A stretch of 64,000 nt of DNA from Takakia lepidozioides (GCA_030704615.1 CM060732.1:20398001-20462000), one strand, 5' to 3'. Counted from the stretch's first letter, positions 43,372 to 53,954 are shown. Numbers and translations are program-made. The notes: generated by a model from the sequence alone, not told the origin.

Positions 43372-46300
43372 TTACTGATTTCGACTAGCAAACCTTTGTG
43401 AGTGAGCACCTTTTTGACGTTGAGAGTTTCGTGGCGGACTGTGTGTACGAGCCCGAGGTCTGTCTCTGGTTGACGGAGATGGTTGATTACTACCTGGATA
43501 AGTGAGGCCCTCTGGAGGCTGATATCGAGGTAACCTTTCCGGCATAGGAGACCCCCGTCGCTTCTTCTCTGCCATCTGAACTGTATAGTCTTCTCCCATG
43601 TCAAAAGAATTCGGTGAAGAAACAGTTGTATCAGAATCCTCATCGCCTCTCAGGTGTTTTAATTTTCGAACTTTTTGTGGAATCATCTGGGGCATACAAT
43701 GTTGTCCTACCATGTCTGGAAGTTTATATTTTACAACTTGGTGTAACCGTTGAACAACAAAATTGGTGTAGACACTGAGCTCCTTGTCTGTCCAGGTGAG
43801 TGGGGTACCAATTACTGGTGCAGCGTGCAAGTATTTCCATGCCACATGTCCCTTATAGAAAATATCATCAATGCCGAATTTCTGTGTTGACAAATTGTTC
43901 CAGGCCGCTTGAAACCATGAACGAATTTGAGAATCCTTTTGCATCATAACTTTTGGGTCATATAGGTACATATGAGGTGGCACCGAAGGTAATACCCAAT
44001 GATCTCCACTGGAATAACTCAGAAAGCGTGTTTGCATCTTTTGTTGCTCAATGTGGTAACGTACCAGAAAACAAGCAGCGTAGTATAACCCGCATCCCAT
44101 GACAATACTTGCTACCTCCTTGGTCTTGGTATAAATGAGCCCATGTACAACCTGGAAAGCAATCAATTCCCTCAACATGGTACCTGCCTCGTGCCAGTAT
44201 TGTGCAAAGTGATGATCTTCAATATGTCGATTGTTCGGAAGAACTTTAGTCCTAGTTGCCACTGGCAGCCAAATACGCATGATTTGGTAGTAATGTGCGA
44301 ATGACTGCGGAGGACTAAATTCTTTCCAAGCCAAATCCAACATGATGGGAATTTGGTTGAAGGGCATAATCATAGCCCTACTGTACTCCCTTGCAGCTGG
44401 AGTTTTAGGTGGGTTAAAAGCAGCATTGCCCCATACCTCAGGCTGTGGTGGCTGTGGTGTGGTTGTAGTAACCACAGGTTCAGCTACTGGTACAGTGACT
44501 TGTTGTGGTGGTGGTGGTACTGGCTCTTGTATCATTGGCATCTCCTGCACCTCCTGTGAAGACTGAAAAGCCAAAGTTCTGGCTTGTAAATAAGAAGCCA
44601 TTAGCTGTTCCTGAGGGATATAGACTCTTTTGTCGATGTTTGAAGTGAGGTCCTCCACTTGAGTCTGCAGTCCGTCTACATCCTCTTGTAACTCTGCTAT
44701 CCTACTATAGACATTGTCTATAGTAGTTGTGGCAATGTTCTGCACCTGCAGCCTGAGCTCATTCATCTTGCTTTGGGTGAGCTTCCGTGGTGCTTTGCCC
44801 TCTACTGGCCCTTGTGCTAACCAGACCTGCATAAGGCTGTTATCCACCAAGTTGCTTGTGGTTCCCCTGAGAGTTTGCTCCTCTCTTAGCTTGTACACTT
44901 CTAATTGCTGTTGTAAAGCCTCCATGCGCTTTGCATGAGGTTCAACCAATTGCGCATAAGCAGCAAGTAGATTATTGGCTTCCTTCCAAGCCTTGTTATT
45001 GACCGCGATTTCATTTCTATTGGCCATGATGGTTTGTTGCAACTCCACGATGTGCTTCTCTTGATCAGCTTCAATCTGCCTGTATTGCTTGAAAGTATCC
45101 TCATTGCGACAGATTGTATTCTTCATATCGACAATGAGCTTCATTTGCTCAACATTCTCTTCTTCTGCCTTCGTACATTTTTCCGCTTGACTGTTTATTT
45201 CTTTTGTAGATTGGTCAAGCATAGTTGTGAATGTAGCACATTGTATCGCCATCCTGTCATGCACTGTCTGCAACTCCGTATGTAGTGCATTCACTTCTTG
45301 CAACTTGCTTTCATGCTGCACCTGCATTTGGTATAGCTGTTGCTTATGTGCTTCGTGCAACTGGTCTTGCGCGAGGCCTGCCTCAATCAATTGTTCCTTG
45401 GCCAATTGCAAAGCTACTTCTATATTTCCCAAGTCCTGCTGCATCTTGAGAGTGACCTCTTCATCGACCTTGTTTGCACACTCAGTGGCTAGTCGAGCCT
45501 CAAACTCCTTTCTGAGTTCCTCTCTCAAGGCTGTCAATTGGGTAATTGGAATATGGGATTTGACATAAGTCCCCAACAAATTAAGTGTCCTGCCTATGGA
45601 ACTCATCAGCATTGCCTGTTGAGGGTCATCATGGTGAGGTTGCTGCTGTTCCTCCTGATCCTCAACAGTGTGATGTCTCATGAACCACTCAGGCCATTGT
45701 CCCACCGGATTTTCTTCCTGAACCACTTCATCTATCACCGGTGCTACAGTGTCATGACCTTCCGCCTGTGGTACCTCCGACACAGGTGTGTGTATTATAT
45801 GCACCTCAGGATTTCCCTTGGGCAACTGTTGTACCTCTGGAATCTCTGTCTCCTTGACCAGATCAGAATATTCATAGAGAAGGTCCCCCTTCTCCATTTC
45901 TGCCACTATCTGTTCTGTAGTTGGAATATCTAACCCTTCTCTTTCCAAATCAATTATTTCTGGTTGAGCTGCATGGACAACTTGTGACCTTGTGACAAGT
46001 CGATCAGCTGGCTGTGATGGTTGTGATACAGAAGTAACTTCCTCCTCCATCTCTGAAGGTTTTGCTTCCAGTAATAGCATTTCTCTGTACTGTTGTGCCC
46101 CTTCCTGGCCATGAGCTTGGGAAACATTATCATGCGGAATCCGTGAAGCCAGTGGATCCGCCACTACAGTCTTTCCCCGTCTCTGCCTCTTAGTCTCGGG
46201 TTGCCCTGCTAGTCCACCCTCACTGTGTGAAGAGCCTTGCTCTTCCATTGCAGTGGTTTCTGGCTCAAACACTCCCATTTCCTTTCTTTCTTGCGCATCA

Positions 46301-47046
46301 AGTATGCCAGAATCAAGGATTATTTGAGCAATGATTGGGCCAGACACTATGATAGGAGACTTTGCGGTAGTACCTTGTAATCTTTTCATCTCCTCCACCA
46401 GTGCGTTGTACATTATGTCCGCCCATTGTACCTCTTGTCCCTTCAGGCCTTTGAGTATTTCCTCCGTGAATGATCTGCTCAAATACTGTTGGTTCTGTTT
46501 CATGGCAATCAGAACGTTCAATACCTGGCCTACCTCTTTTAGCCCTGGGTACACAGCCTTGGTACAAGCATAACCCTGAGTTTTAAAGAAACTCCCTTCT
46601 TGGAATAAGTCCCCTATTTGCAGTCTTGCCCTGTGTTCCTCCACATGCACTTGACCTGCTGGCAATCGAAACAATTGCTAGAGGTATAGGGGAGTAATCA
46701 TCAATTCAACTCCCTTCACCGTTGTTGTTCCTGCCCTTGGCTCAAAGTTCTGCAAAAATTGTAACATGTACTGTCTATGGTGTAATGTCCAATCTAGGCT
46801 TTGTAATCCTTGCAATCTCAGCTCCTCCAGTATCTGTATCGCCTGTGGGGTAGCAATCGTTTGTTTCTGTAGAATTGTGGTGCTCTTCACCCTGATTTCC
46901 TCCATTCCTCTCACTCTCTTCATTTTAGACTCACAGAACTGTTTTGGCTGTAACAACTGCAGGAATGCCTGTAGTGCACAAAGCATAAACGTATGGTTGC
47001 CGCAGAAAGCTATGGGTAATTTCTTGTAAGCCTGCGGGGCTTGCAA
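43372..47046 (-). CDS. Extra ORF after integrase: 1,100-codon coiled-coil protein with upstream extension
   Basis: The main frame 46674-43372 is uninterrupted. An in-frame extension of 122 codons (47046-46681) is separated from it only by TAG at 46678-46680, followed by CAATTG. The N-terminal part looks globular (HAFQAFLQLL-type helices, GYACTKAVYPGLKEVGQVLN). About residues 150-340 of the main frame are acidic and disordered; about 360-640 are a long coiled coil (QLAKEQLIEAGLAQDQLHEA, EEENVEQMKLIVDMKNTI); about 700-740 are Pro-rich; about 750-1010 a second globular domain (LDLAWKEFSPPQSFAHYYQI, YYAACFLVRYHIEQQK); the tail is Ser/Arg-rich. It lies in the env-like position of Athila elements, but no signal peptide or clear membrane anchor is seen. 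Function unknown. Confidence 0.75.
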
Positions 47047-47590
47047 GCATCGCTCAAGAGAAAAGCTCCGCTCTGTCCTTTCGTGTCTATGCCACTACGT
47101 AAGTAATATTACGAGCGTATAGTCTGTTAGTTCCTCCATAGTTTCCAAGCTATAGCATTGATGGTCTGTCCCGTCGAGACGCCCGTTACTCAGAACGACG
47201 CCGCCTCTTGCGCTCAATTTCCCTCCATTTTCTTGATCATTTCTCTGGTTTTCTATTGGCTGTATCCGCTGTGACTGGATTTTAGATTTTATTTTATTTA
47301 GTGGACTTTCCCTGCTGGATAGTCCACTAGGATCACACATGTGACAAGAATTTCGCTTTTCTGTACTTGCCGTTCGTTCCGTTTCCCTTTTTCCGTATTC
47401 ATTAATGGGCCCGCCTTTCATCCCTTTTGACGGCCGTTCTTGTCCTCTTTCTTTTTGACACCTGTTCTTGCACTTCCTTCTCGGCTGTGTGTCGCGCCCT
47501 GACCTCCACGTGTCTATTTTTAAAGTAATTTCCGTTTTCTCTTCCGTCAGCCATTTTCCTGAAGTTATTATGCGTTCACTTGTCACTGAT
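47047..47590. other. Spacer between integrase and the extra ORF
   Basis: About 540 bp. A minus-strand open frame (47586-47095) is Lys/Arg-rich (NRCQKERGQERPSKGMKGG) with no family. It may hold the splice acceptor or promoter needed to express the extra ORF; neither can be assigned. Confidence 0.35.
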
Positions 47591-47599
47591 TCTATGGAT

Positions 47600-47820
47600 T
47601 GTGTAACTTTAGTAGGCTGTGTTGAGCTGTGACAGGCTGTGTCATACTGTGTTACGCTGTGATAGGCTGTGATGCACTGTGGTAAGCTGTGACACGCTGT
47701 GGTAGGTTGTGATAGGTTGTGTTGCGCCGTGCTGGGCTGTGATAGGCTGTGTCACGTTGTGATGGGCTATGATAGGCTGTGTCACGTCGTGATGGGCTGT
47801 GATAGGCTGTGTCACGTTTG
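47600..47820. repeat. GCTGTG/GTGTCAC minisatellite in the integrase tail
   Basis: About ten imperfect 20-33-bp units such as GATAGGCTGTGTCACGTTGT. Similar in composition to the 37-bp repeat in the LTRs. Confidence 0.75.
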
Positions 47821-48875
47821 TTTTGCCCGCCCTGGTCATATATGCTGGGCCTAGCGACAAGTGCTCCATACTCTGTTCGTAACACTGGTGCAGCCCGTGA
47901 CTGCTCTTGCGGTTCAACATGCAAATCATGCTGCAAGGGTTTGTCATGGATATCACTGTACCCCTTCAACTTATTGGCATTGACTCTTCCCAGCATTTCT
48001 TTGTTAATGGTTTGTAACATGGCGGTGTTGTTATCATACATCTTTTGTATGACATAAGGTCCTTTCCATGGTGATTTAAGCTTAGAAGCTTGAATCTTTC
48101 CTTTCTTCTGCAACCATAGAACCAAATCCCCCGTCTTAAAAGTCTTTAACTTGCCTTCATCAAACTGTTCCTTTCGCTTCATCTGAATTCTGGTCATATT
48201 ATCAGCTGCATCAGCACGTACTTCTTCCACATGGTATAATTCATGTTTCCTGACCTTGATGGAGTCTTGCAATTCCATTCTTTTTCCCCACTCCGTTCTC
48301 ATGGTAGGTAACAGGAATTCCACTGGAAGTAAGGCTTCCATACCATAAACTAATTGGAATGGTGTATACTTAGTGGTGACTTTATATGAAGTCCTGTATG
48401 ACCACAAAGCTGTCAGCAGCTTTGTATCCCAATCCGTTCTGTTTGCATTGACTATCTTAGCCAAGATAGTACATAGTATTTTGTTGGTAGCCTCTGCCTG
48501 CCCATTACCCTGTGGGTAATATGTTGTACTCTTTCTATGCACAATCATAAACTCTTTAGTCAACAACTCAATGGTCTCATTCATGAAGTGACTTCCCTGA
48601 TCACTGATAAATTCTAAGGGACAGCCAAATCGTGTAAGTATGTTCTCGTACAGGAACCTTGCTGTGGACTTGGCAATGTTGTCCCTCAAAGCTTTAGCTT
48701 CCACCCACTTTGTAGTATAATCAGTGGCTGTAATTATGTACCTGTTTCGTGTATTCTTGGATGGTGGGTTAATTGGTCCAACAAAGTCTAGTCCCCATTT
48801 CTGAAATGGTTCCGTAGGCATTGTAGGATGCAAGGCCATCCTTCCAGATCTTGCAAAGGTCCTAGCCTCTGACAT
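47652..48875 (-). CDS. pol: Integrase core and repeat-bearing tail of retrotransposon 3
   Basis: WGLDFVGPINPPSKNTRNRY (first Asp), EFISDQGSHFMNETIELLTK (second Asp) and YYPQGNGQAEATNKILC (Glu) make the D,D-35-E centre that joins element DNA to the target. A C-terminal GPYVIQKMYDNNTAMLQTIN module follows. The last 80 residues carry repeats of the type RDTAYHSPSQ, encoded by a GCTGTG/GTGTCAC minisatellite. No chromodomain. Confidence 0.9.
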   Translation of the reverse strand: MSEARTFARSGRMALHPTMPTEPFQKWGLDFVGPINPPSKNTRNRYIITATDYTTKWVEAKALRDNIAKSTARFLYENILTRFGCPLEFISDQGSHFMNETIELLTKEFMIVHRKSTTYYPQGNGQAEATNKILCTILAKIVNANRTDWDTKLLTALWSYRTSYKVTTKYTPFQLVYGMEALLPVEFLLPTMRTEWGKRMELQDSIKVRKHELYHVEEVRADAADNMTRIQMKRKEQFDEGKLKTFKTGDLVLWLQKKGKIQASKLKSPWKGPYVIQKMYDNNTAMLQTINKEMLGRVNANKLKGYSDIHDKPLQHDLHVEPQEQSRAAPVLRTEYGALVARPSIYDQGGQNKRDTAYHSPSRRDTAYHSPSQRDTAYHSPARRNTTYHNLPQRVTAYHSASQPITA

Positions 48876-49570
48876 TCATCACACTTCTGACAATACTCGT
48901 GTACATCTTTGAACAAAGTAGGCCACCAGTATCCTGCGAGTAGTATCTTCCTACTGGTAGTCTCTTCTCCAAAATGACCTCCAGCCACTCCTTTATGAAC
49001 TTCCGCCAAAACTTTATTTACTTCATGGTGGTACAAGCATCGTTTTAGTACTCCATCAGGTCCTAACTTATACATTCTGCTTCCTACCATAGTATAAGGT
49101 AAAGCTTTGATAGCGATTCTCTTCCTCTGCTCCTTACCATAACTAGGTGGGCACTGACCATGAGCAAGGTAGTATCTGATTGGCCACTGCCAATCTAACC
49201 AGTCATCTGCACTTCCCTGCACCTCCACTGCAAAGAGACTCGCATCTGGTAATTGATCATCTATTCCTGTGGCTGGTTCTCCTGTTGACAATCGTGACAA
49301 ATGATCCGCCACAAGATGTAGTCTCCCAGGCTTGTAAACAACCTCGAACTCAAACTCGTGCAAGATTATCAACCATCTTGCTATTCTTCCGCTTATCAGA
49401 GGTTTGTTTACCAGGTATATCAGAGCCTGGTGATCCACATAGAACATAAACTTCTTGCCCAACAGGTAATGCCTGAATTTCTTCACTGCATAGATCATTG
49501 CCAATGCTTCTCTTTCCGTTGTGCTATAGTTCCTCTCAGCACTGTTCATCAACCGGCTAGCATAGTACAC
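48788..49570 (-). CDS. pol: RNase H and integrase zinc domain of retrotransposon 3
   Basis: In frame with RT after the TAG. YYASRLMNSAERNYSTTERE, KKFMFYVDHQALIYLV and RWLIILHEFEFEVVYKPGRL with ADHLSR are RNase H/tether motifs. HKGVAGGHFGEETTSRKILL and CQKCDECQ form the HHCC zinc domain. A frameshift just after CQRLG (near 48,850) separates it from the integrase core. Confidence 0.85.
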   Translation of the reverse strand: MYYASRLMNSAERNYSTTEREALAMIYAVKKFRHYLLGKKFMFYVDHQALIYLVNKPLISGRIARWLIILHEFEFEVVYKPGRLHLVADHLSRLSTGEPATGIDDQLPDASLFAVEVQGSADDWLDWQWPIRYYLAHGQCPPSYGKEQRKRIAIKALPYTMVGSRMYKLGPDGVLKRCLYHHEVNKVLAEVHKGVAGGHFGEETTSRKILLAGYWWPTLFKDVHEYCQKCDECQRLGPLQDLEGWPCILQCLRNHFRNGD

Positions 49571-49579
49571 ACGGTGAAT

Positions 49580-51274
49580 CTATATTCCTGTAACATTCTG
49601 GGCTAACACCGCTCCCAACGCTTCTCCTGATGCATCGCAGTGAACATGGAATACTACATGCCAGTGAGGGTTAATCAGCACAGGTGTAGTTGTTACTGAC
49701 AGTGTAAGTTCCTCAAATGCCTGTTGACATTCAGCTGTCCAAGCAAACACTGCATCTTTCTTCAGTAGTTTGCTCAATGGTGCTGCTATTTGTGCATACC
49801 TTTTGACAAATCTCCTGTAATAACTGGTTTGCCCAAGGAATCTTCGTAGACTTTTAACATTCACTGGTGGTGGAGAGGCTTTAATGGACTCTGTCTTTCT
49901 GGGATCCACAAGGAGTCCCTTCTTACACACAATGTGTCCCAGAAGCACCCCTGAGTTCACACAGAAAGTACACTTCTCTGGATTCAGGCCCAGACCTCTC
50001 ATCCTGCATCTGGCCAAACATAATTCCAATTTATGCAAGTGCTCATTCTTAGAGCTGTACACACTGAAATCATCCAAGAATACCTGCATGAAATCATCCA
50101 GATACTCATGAAAAGATTCACTTATCACTCTCTGAAAGGTCGCTGGTGCATTACAAAGTCCAAAGGGCATGACTTTGTATGCATAAGCCCCCCAGTCTGT
50201 GATGAAAGCTGTTTTCCCTTGGACTTCTTCTGCCACTTGCACTTGATTATAACCACTGAAGCCATCCATGAATGAGTACATCTCATGGCCTGCCACAGTG
50301 TCTAATACTGCTTCTATGAATGACAAAGGGAAAGGATCTTTCTTCGTACAAGCATTCAGCTTCTTATAGTTCACACATACTCTTAGTTTGCCATTCTTAT
50401 TGGGAACTATAACAATGGGTGACAACCAAGTTGTATACTCTATTGGGTATATAAACTTAGCCTCAGCCAACTTCTTTATCTCTTCTCCAACCTTCTGTGC
50501 GTAGTTGGGATTCATTCTATACCTCGCCTGCTTGATTGGTACTGATCCTGGTTCTAGTTCAATCTTATGCTGACAGACTTCAGGTGGTATCCCTTTTAGA
50601 TCCTCATAGCTCCAAGCAAATACATCTCTGTATTTGATGAACAAGCTTTTAGCTTCTTCGAAGAATTCCGGCTCCAAATCAGCTCTTACTTTCACTATCC
50701 TCGGTTCCTCTTTAGTTCCCACATTCACTTCCCTCACCTGCTCATCAGCTGTGATTGTCCAACCAGTCACCACTTCATCCTGTAAGCTCACAGTGGCTGG
50801 TTCTTCTAGGATTTCTATTTCTCCTTCTCTTTCTTCATAGAATTGTGATGGGTAAATGCTGGTTTCCTCTTCAGTTGGTGTTGCTGTCACTACACCACAG
50901 CAGATACCTTTCAAACAACTTAGGCTTTCCAGCCGCATCTCTGCAACCTGCTCCCACTCTGGGTGTGCAGCAAATAGGGTAGCTTCCTGCTCCTCATCCA
51001 ATCCTCCTTTCCAGTCATACTCTCTGACTCCTCGAGGTCTTCTTGTAGCAGGTAATCTACTAGATTTCTTTGTGGTAATTTGTATCTCGTGTATCCCATT
51101 ATGCACGGTTAGTAACTGATAATTCCAGTCATGGAATACCCTGGCCTGTTTCAGCCACGGACGTCCCAATAATAAGGAGTAAGCCTCCATGACTTCATCC
51201 ATTTTCAACACAGTTACTGTGATCATAAAGATCATCTTCTGTATCTGTATCTTAACTCCTCTTATTAATCCCAA
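49580..51274 (-). CDS. pol: Reverse transcriptase of retrotransposon 3
   Basis: 564 codons in the protease frame, after the TAG. The start includes LLLGRPWLKQARVFHDW. RT: CQHKIELEPGSVPIKQARYR, RVCVNYKKLNACTKKDPFPL, MYSFMDGFSGYNQVQV, MPFGLCNAPATFQRV, MQVFLDDFSVYS (catalytic DD). Thumb: FLGQTSYYRRFVKRYAQIAA. The RNase H start FHVHCDASGEALGAVLAQ reaches an in-frame TAG at 49580-49582. Confidence 0.9.
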   Translation of the reverse strand: MGLIRGVKIQIQKMIFMITVTVLKMDEVMEAYSLLLGRPWLKQARVFHDWNYQLLTVHNGIHEIQITTKKSSRLPATRRPRGVREYDWKGGLDEEQEATLFAAHPEWEQVAEMRLESLSCLKGICCGVVTATPTEEETSIYPSQFYEEREGEIEILEEPATVSLQDEVVTGWTITADEQVREVNVGTKEEPRIVKVRADLEPEFFEEAKSLFIKYRDVFAWSYEDLKGIPPEVCQHKIELEPGSVPIKQARYRMNPNYAQKVGEEIKKLAEAKFIYPIEYTTWLSPIVIVPNKNGKLRVCVNYKKLNACTKKDPFPLSFIEAVLDTVAGHEMYSFMDGFSGYNQVQVAEEVQGKTAFITDWGAYAYKVMPFGLCNAPATFQRVISESFHEYLDDFMQVFLDDFSVYSSKNEHLHKLELCLARCRMRGLGLNPEKCTFCVNSGVLLGHIVCKKGLLVDPRKTESIKASPPPVNVKSLRRFLGQTSYYRRFVKRYAQIAAPLSKLLKKDAVFAWTAECQQAFEELTLSVTTTPVLINPHWHVVFHVHCDASGEALGAVLAQNVTGI

Positions 51275-51277
51275 TGG

Positions 51278-51694
51278 CTATACACTTCTTTGATCTGCCA
51301 TTGTTACTGTAAATGGGGCTGGTTTCATGTTAGTTAGACCAAGCTTCTTCCTTAATTGGTCTGTCATGATATTTACTCCAGAACCACCATCTATCAGTAC
51401 ATCAGTTAGTTCTGTGCTTCCAATTCTCAATTGGATTACTGACATAGAATCATCAAAGTCCATGACTGTTTCTCGCCCTTCCGGCTTCACATTATAACTG
51501 GTCACCTTGCTGTTCAGGTCTGTGTTTCCTGTCTCTTGGGCAATTCGATTGATTGCTTGATACAGCCTGTGCCTACAATAAGGTGCCACAGCTAATAGCT
51601 GTCCAATGGTAATTTCTGCTTTGGTCTGGCATATTACTTCAGCCAAAGTCTCTTCATTACTTTGCATGTCTGCAACTCCCTTCTTTTTCTCCAT
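51278..51694 (-). CDS. Aspartic protease of retrotransposon 3
   Basis: The frame lies one step (+1) from gag and overlaps its end. TELTDVLIDGGSGVNIMTDQ has the catalytic DGGSG, a variant of D-S/T-G seen in Athila/Tat-type proteases. It ends in TAG at 51278-51280, in frame with the RT ORF that follows. The stop could be a nonsense mutation or a readthrough signal. Confidence 0.75.
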   Translation of the reverse strand: MEKKKGVADMQSNEETLAEVICQTKAEITIGQLLAVAPYCRHRLYQAINRIAQETGNTDLNSKVTSYNVKPEGRETVMDFDDSMSVIQLRIGSTELTDVLIDGGSGVNIMTDQLRKKLGLTNMKPAPFTVTMADQRSV

Positions 51695-53933
51695 CCGAAT
51701 CAGAGGAATCTGCCACAGGAATATCAGTACTCTTTTGCATTTCCCTTATAGTATCTGCCACTTCCTTGTGCAGTTCCTTCTCATCTTTCCAAGTCTCTTC
51801 ATCTTCAGGCATATCATTGCCACTTCCATTATCATCTTCTTCCTCTTCTACTGGAGGTATTAGTTTGGCTTTACTTCTTGTTACTATCATTGTACTTACT
51901 TCTGGTACAACACATGGCCTAACCATGTGAGCTGCCACCACTGGGCCCTCATTCACAGGAGCTCTCATCTCATTCTGGTGTCTTATCCAGAATGAACAGG
52001 CTGCCTTGCGATGTCCTGGCTGATTACAATAGTAACATAGCTCTTCACCATTGGGTCCTCGCCCTTGGTCTGTTCTTGGATTATTTCTATAATCCTGATT
52101 CCCGGGCTGGTAATTCCCCCTTGGATTACCCTGATAGTTGCCTCTGGAATTTCCTTGGTAATTCCCTCTTGAATTACCTCTCCCTTCCATGCCATTGTTA
52201 TAACCACCAGACCTACCATAGTGGTCCTGATCATTGTTTCTTCTTGGCTGGGGCTGCACCTGATGCACCCTTACTTGCCTAGGTTCTCTTGCAGCTGTCC
52301 TTCTGTTGTAGTAACAATTCTCAGTAGAATGGTTATCCATTTTACAGATAGTACAGTGTTTCTCCTTCATGTGGCATTCTGTGGTGGTATGGCCTTCATT
52401 CTGGCACTTTGCACACCATACACCCTTCCTCCAATGTGTTGCAGCCTCTGTGGCATACTTCTTCAAGATTTCTTCCAATTTTTTTTCATAGTTATCCCTC
52501 TTCAACTTCTCCTTTCTCTTACTCTTTCTTTTTAGTTCTTGCTCTTCTTCTTCATCTGACTCATCCTCAGAGTCCTCATCTTCTTTTTTCTCTCTCCTGA
52601 GCATTCCCAATTGCTCAATTCTGTTTGCAGTTTCAAATGCCTCCTCCACTGTATTATGGGGTAACATATCCACTTTCTTTTGCAACTCTGGTCTTAGTCC
52701 ACTCACAAACCAAGTCTTCTGTAAACCGGGCGCTGGTACTGCAGCCAGCTTTTTCATCATCAATTCCATCTTCTCCATATACTCTTCAACAGTTTCATGC
52801 TTCTTCTGCTTCAGCTGTTGTAAACTTCCATACACTTCATCCTCAGTTTTACTTGTCCTGAACCTATTTCGAAATGCTGTATTCAAGCCATTCCAGGTTA
52901 GGAAATGATTATCAGGGAATCTTGCATACCATTCACTTGCTTTCTTGATAAGTGAACAAGGAAACAGTCTCATCTTGGCATCATCGCCATTCTCATTGTT
53001 CACTATACACATGTGCTCAAATTGGCTAATGTGTACATCGGGATCCCCTTTTCCTGAATATATTGGAAAGGGTGGTTTTGCCCGTGTTGGTTGTAACGCC
53101 ATCTGTGGCCCTACCTTCTGCCCACTGACAGGTGCTGGCACCCTTGCTGGTGCTGGTCCTTCTGGACCTGTTGTTTTTGTGGTGGATCTTCCACCAAGTG
53201 GTGGCCCTTGAGCACTCCCTGCTTCTGGCCCCACGATATTCACAGTATTCCCAGCTTCAGTTGCACTACTTCCCACACTCCCTGTCCCCCCAGAGCCAGA
53301 TCCAGGCAGCCCGCCTGATCCCCCTGAGCCGACACCTTCGTTGGCCTGTGATCCAAGTGCTCCACTTGATCCAGGTCCAACGGGTTGGGATGTCCTGGTT
53401 GTAGTCTCAACCTCAGCTGTTGGGTCTACTTCTTCATATTCTTCCTCTTCCAATTTCTTCTCTCTGTTTTCATCCTCCAAGTTCTGCCCTTGGGTTTCTT
53501 CTTCACTCATGTAACTCAACTGTAATGGTGTTGGAGAGTCTGAACTCTCCGTTGGCTCTGCCACATCCTCTTCTCCTTCTTCACCTTCTGCTTCAGAAAC
53601 TGGAGTTCCTGCTTTTGGTGTTCCATGCCAACTCTTATCAAAGATTTCTGTCAAGTCTTTTATCCAAGGATGTACCTCAGATCTTTCACCTCGTGATTGA
53701 TCTTCTTCCTGTACCAATTCCCTTAATCTTTCTTGCAAAGAAACAGAAGGAGTGGCATCCAACTCTAGTTCTTCCGGTATAGGTGATGCACTCTTTGATC
53801 TTAATGGTGTGAGAGGTCCAGATGATTCCCCTATGTCTATTCCTCTCTCCCAAAGATATGGATAATTAGCTTTCAGATAGCTTTCTCTTTTTGCTGAATA
53901 TCTCTGTCGTCTAGCTTCTCTTTCATCACTCAT
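51657..53933 (-). CDS. gag: Gag polyprotein of retrotransposon 3
   Basis: An intact frame of 758 codons starting MSDEREARRQRYSAKRES. Residues 1-270 are acidic, then Gly/Ser/Pro-rich. About 280-420 is the retrotrans_gag domain (FPIYSGKGDPDVHISQFEHM, ASEWYARFPDNHFLTW, TVEEYMEKMELMMKKL). A Lys/Glu-rich helix follows (460-500). Three zinc-binding clusters come next: CAKCQNEGHTTTEC, CTICKMDNHSTENC and CYYCNQPGHRKAAC. Arg/Gly/Asn repeats (GNSRGNYQ) lie between them. It assembles particles and packages RNA. Its end overlaps the protease frame by 38 nt. Confidence 0.9.
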   Translation of the reverse strand: MSDEREARRQRYSAKRESYLKANYPYLWERGIDIGESSGPLTPLRSKSASPIPEELELDATPSVSLQERLRELVQEEDQSRGERSEVHPWIKDLTEIFDKSWHGTPKAGTPVSEAEGEEGEEDVAEPTESSDSPTPLQLSYMSEEETQGQNLEDENREKKLEEEEYEEVDPTAEVETTTRTSQPVGPGSSGALGSQANEGVGSGGSGGLPGSGSGGTGSVGSSATEAGNTVNIVGPEAGSAQGPPLGGRSTTKTTGPEGPAPARVPAPVSGQKVGPQMALQPTRAKPPFPIYSGKGDPDVHISQFEHMCIVNNENGDDAKMRLFPCSLIKKASEWYARFPDNHFLTWNGLNTAFRNRFRTSKTEDEVYGSLQQLKQKKHETVEEYMEKMELMMKKLAAVPAPGLQKTWFVSGLRPELQKKVDMLPHNTVEEAFETANRIEQLGMLRREKKEDEDSEDESDEEEEQELKRKSKRKEKLKRDNYEKKLEEILKKYATEAATHWRKGVWCAKCQNEGHTTTECHMKEKHCTICKMDNHSTENCYYNRRTAAREPRQVRVHQVQPQPRRNNDQDHYGRSGGYNNGMEGRGNSRGNYQGNSRGNYQGNPRGNYQPGNQDYRNNPRTDQGRGPNGEELCYYCNQPGHRKAACSFWIRHQNEMRAPVNEGPVVAAHMVRPCVVPEVSTMIVTRSKAKLIPPVEEEEDDNGSGNDMPEDEETWKDEKELHKEVADTIREMQKSTDIPVADSSDSDGEKEGSCRHAK

Positions 53934-53954
53934 GTCCCATGTCTTTCATTTCTT

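Noticed and set aside
44342-45568. Cys-rich plus-strand ORFs inside 44.3-45.9 kb.
   Set aside because: They are antisense to the uninterrupted 1,100-codon frame and have low-complexity composition that follows from Gln-rich codons on the other strand.
46678-51280. UAG reassigned to a sense codon, as in some green algae, because retrotransposon 3 has three in-frame TAGs in otherwise open frames.
   Set aside because: TGA and TAA also interrupt other elements in the window, many stops fit C to T decay, and the visible F-box exons have no in-frame TAG, so no evidence for a changed code remains.
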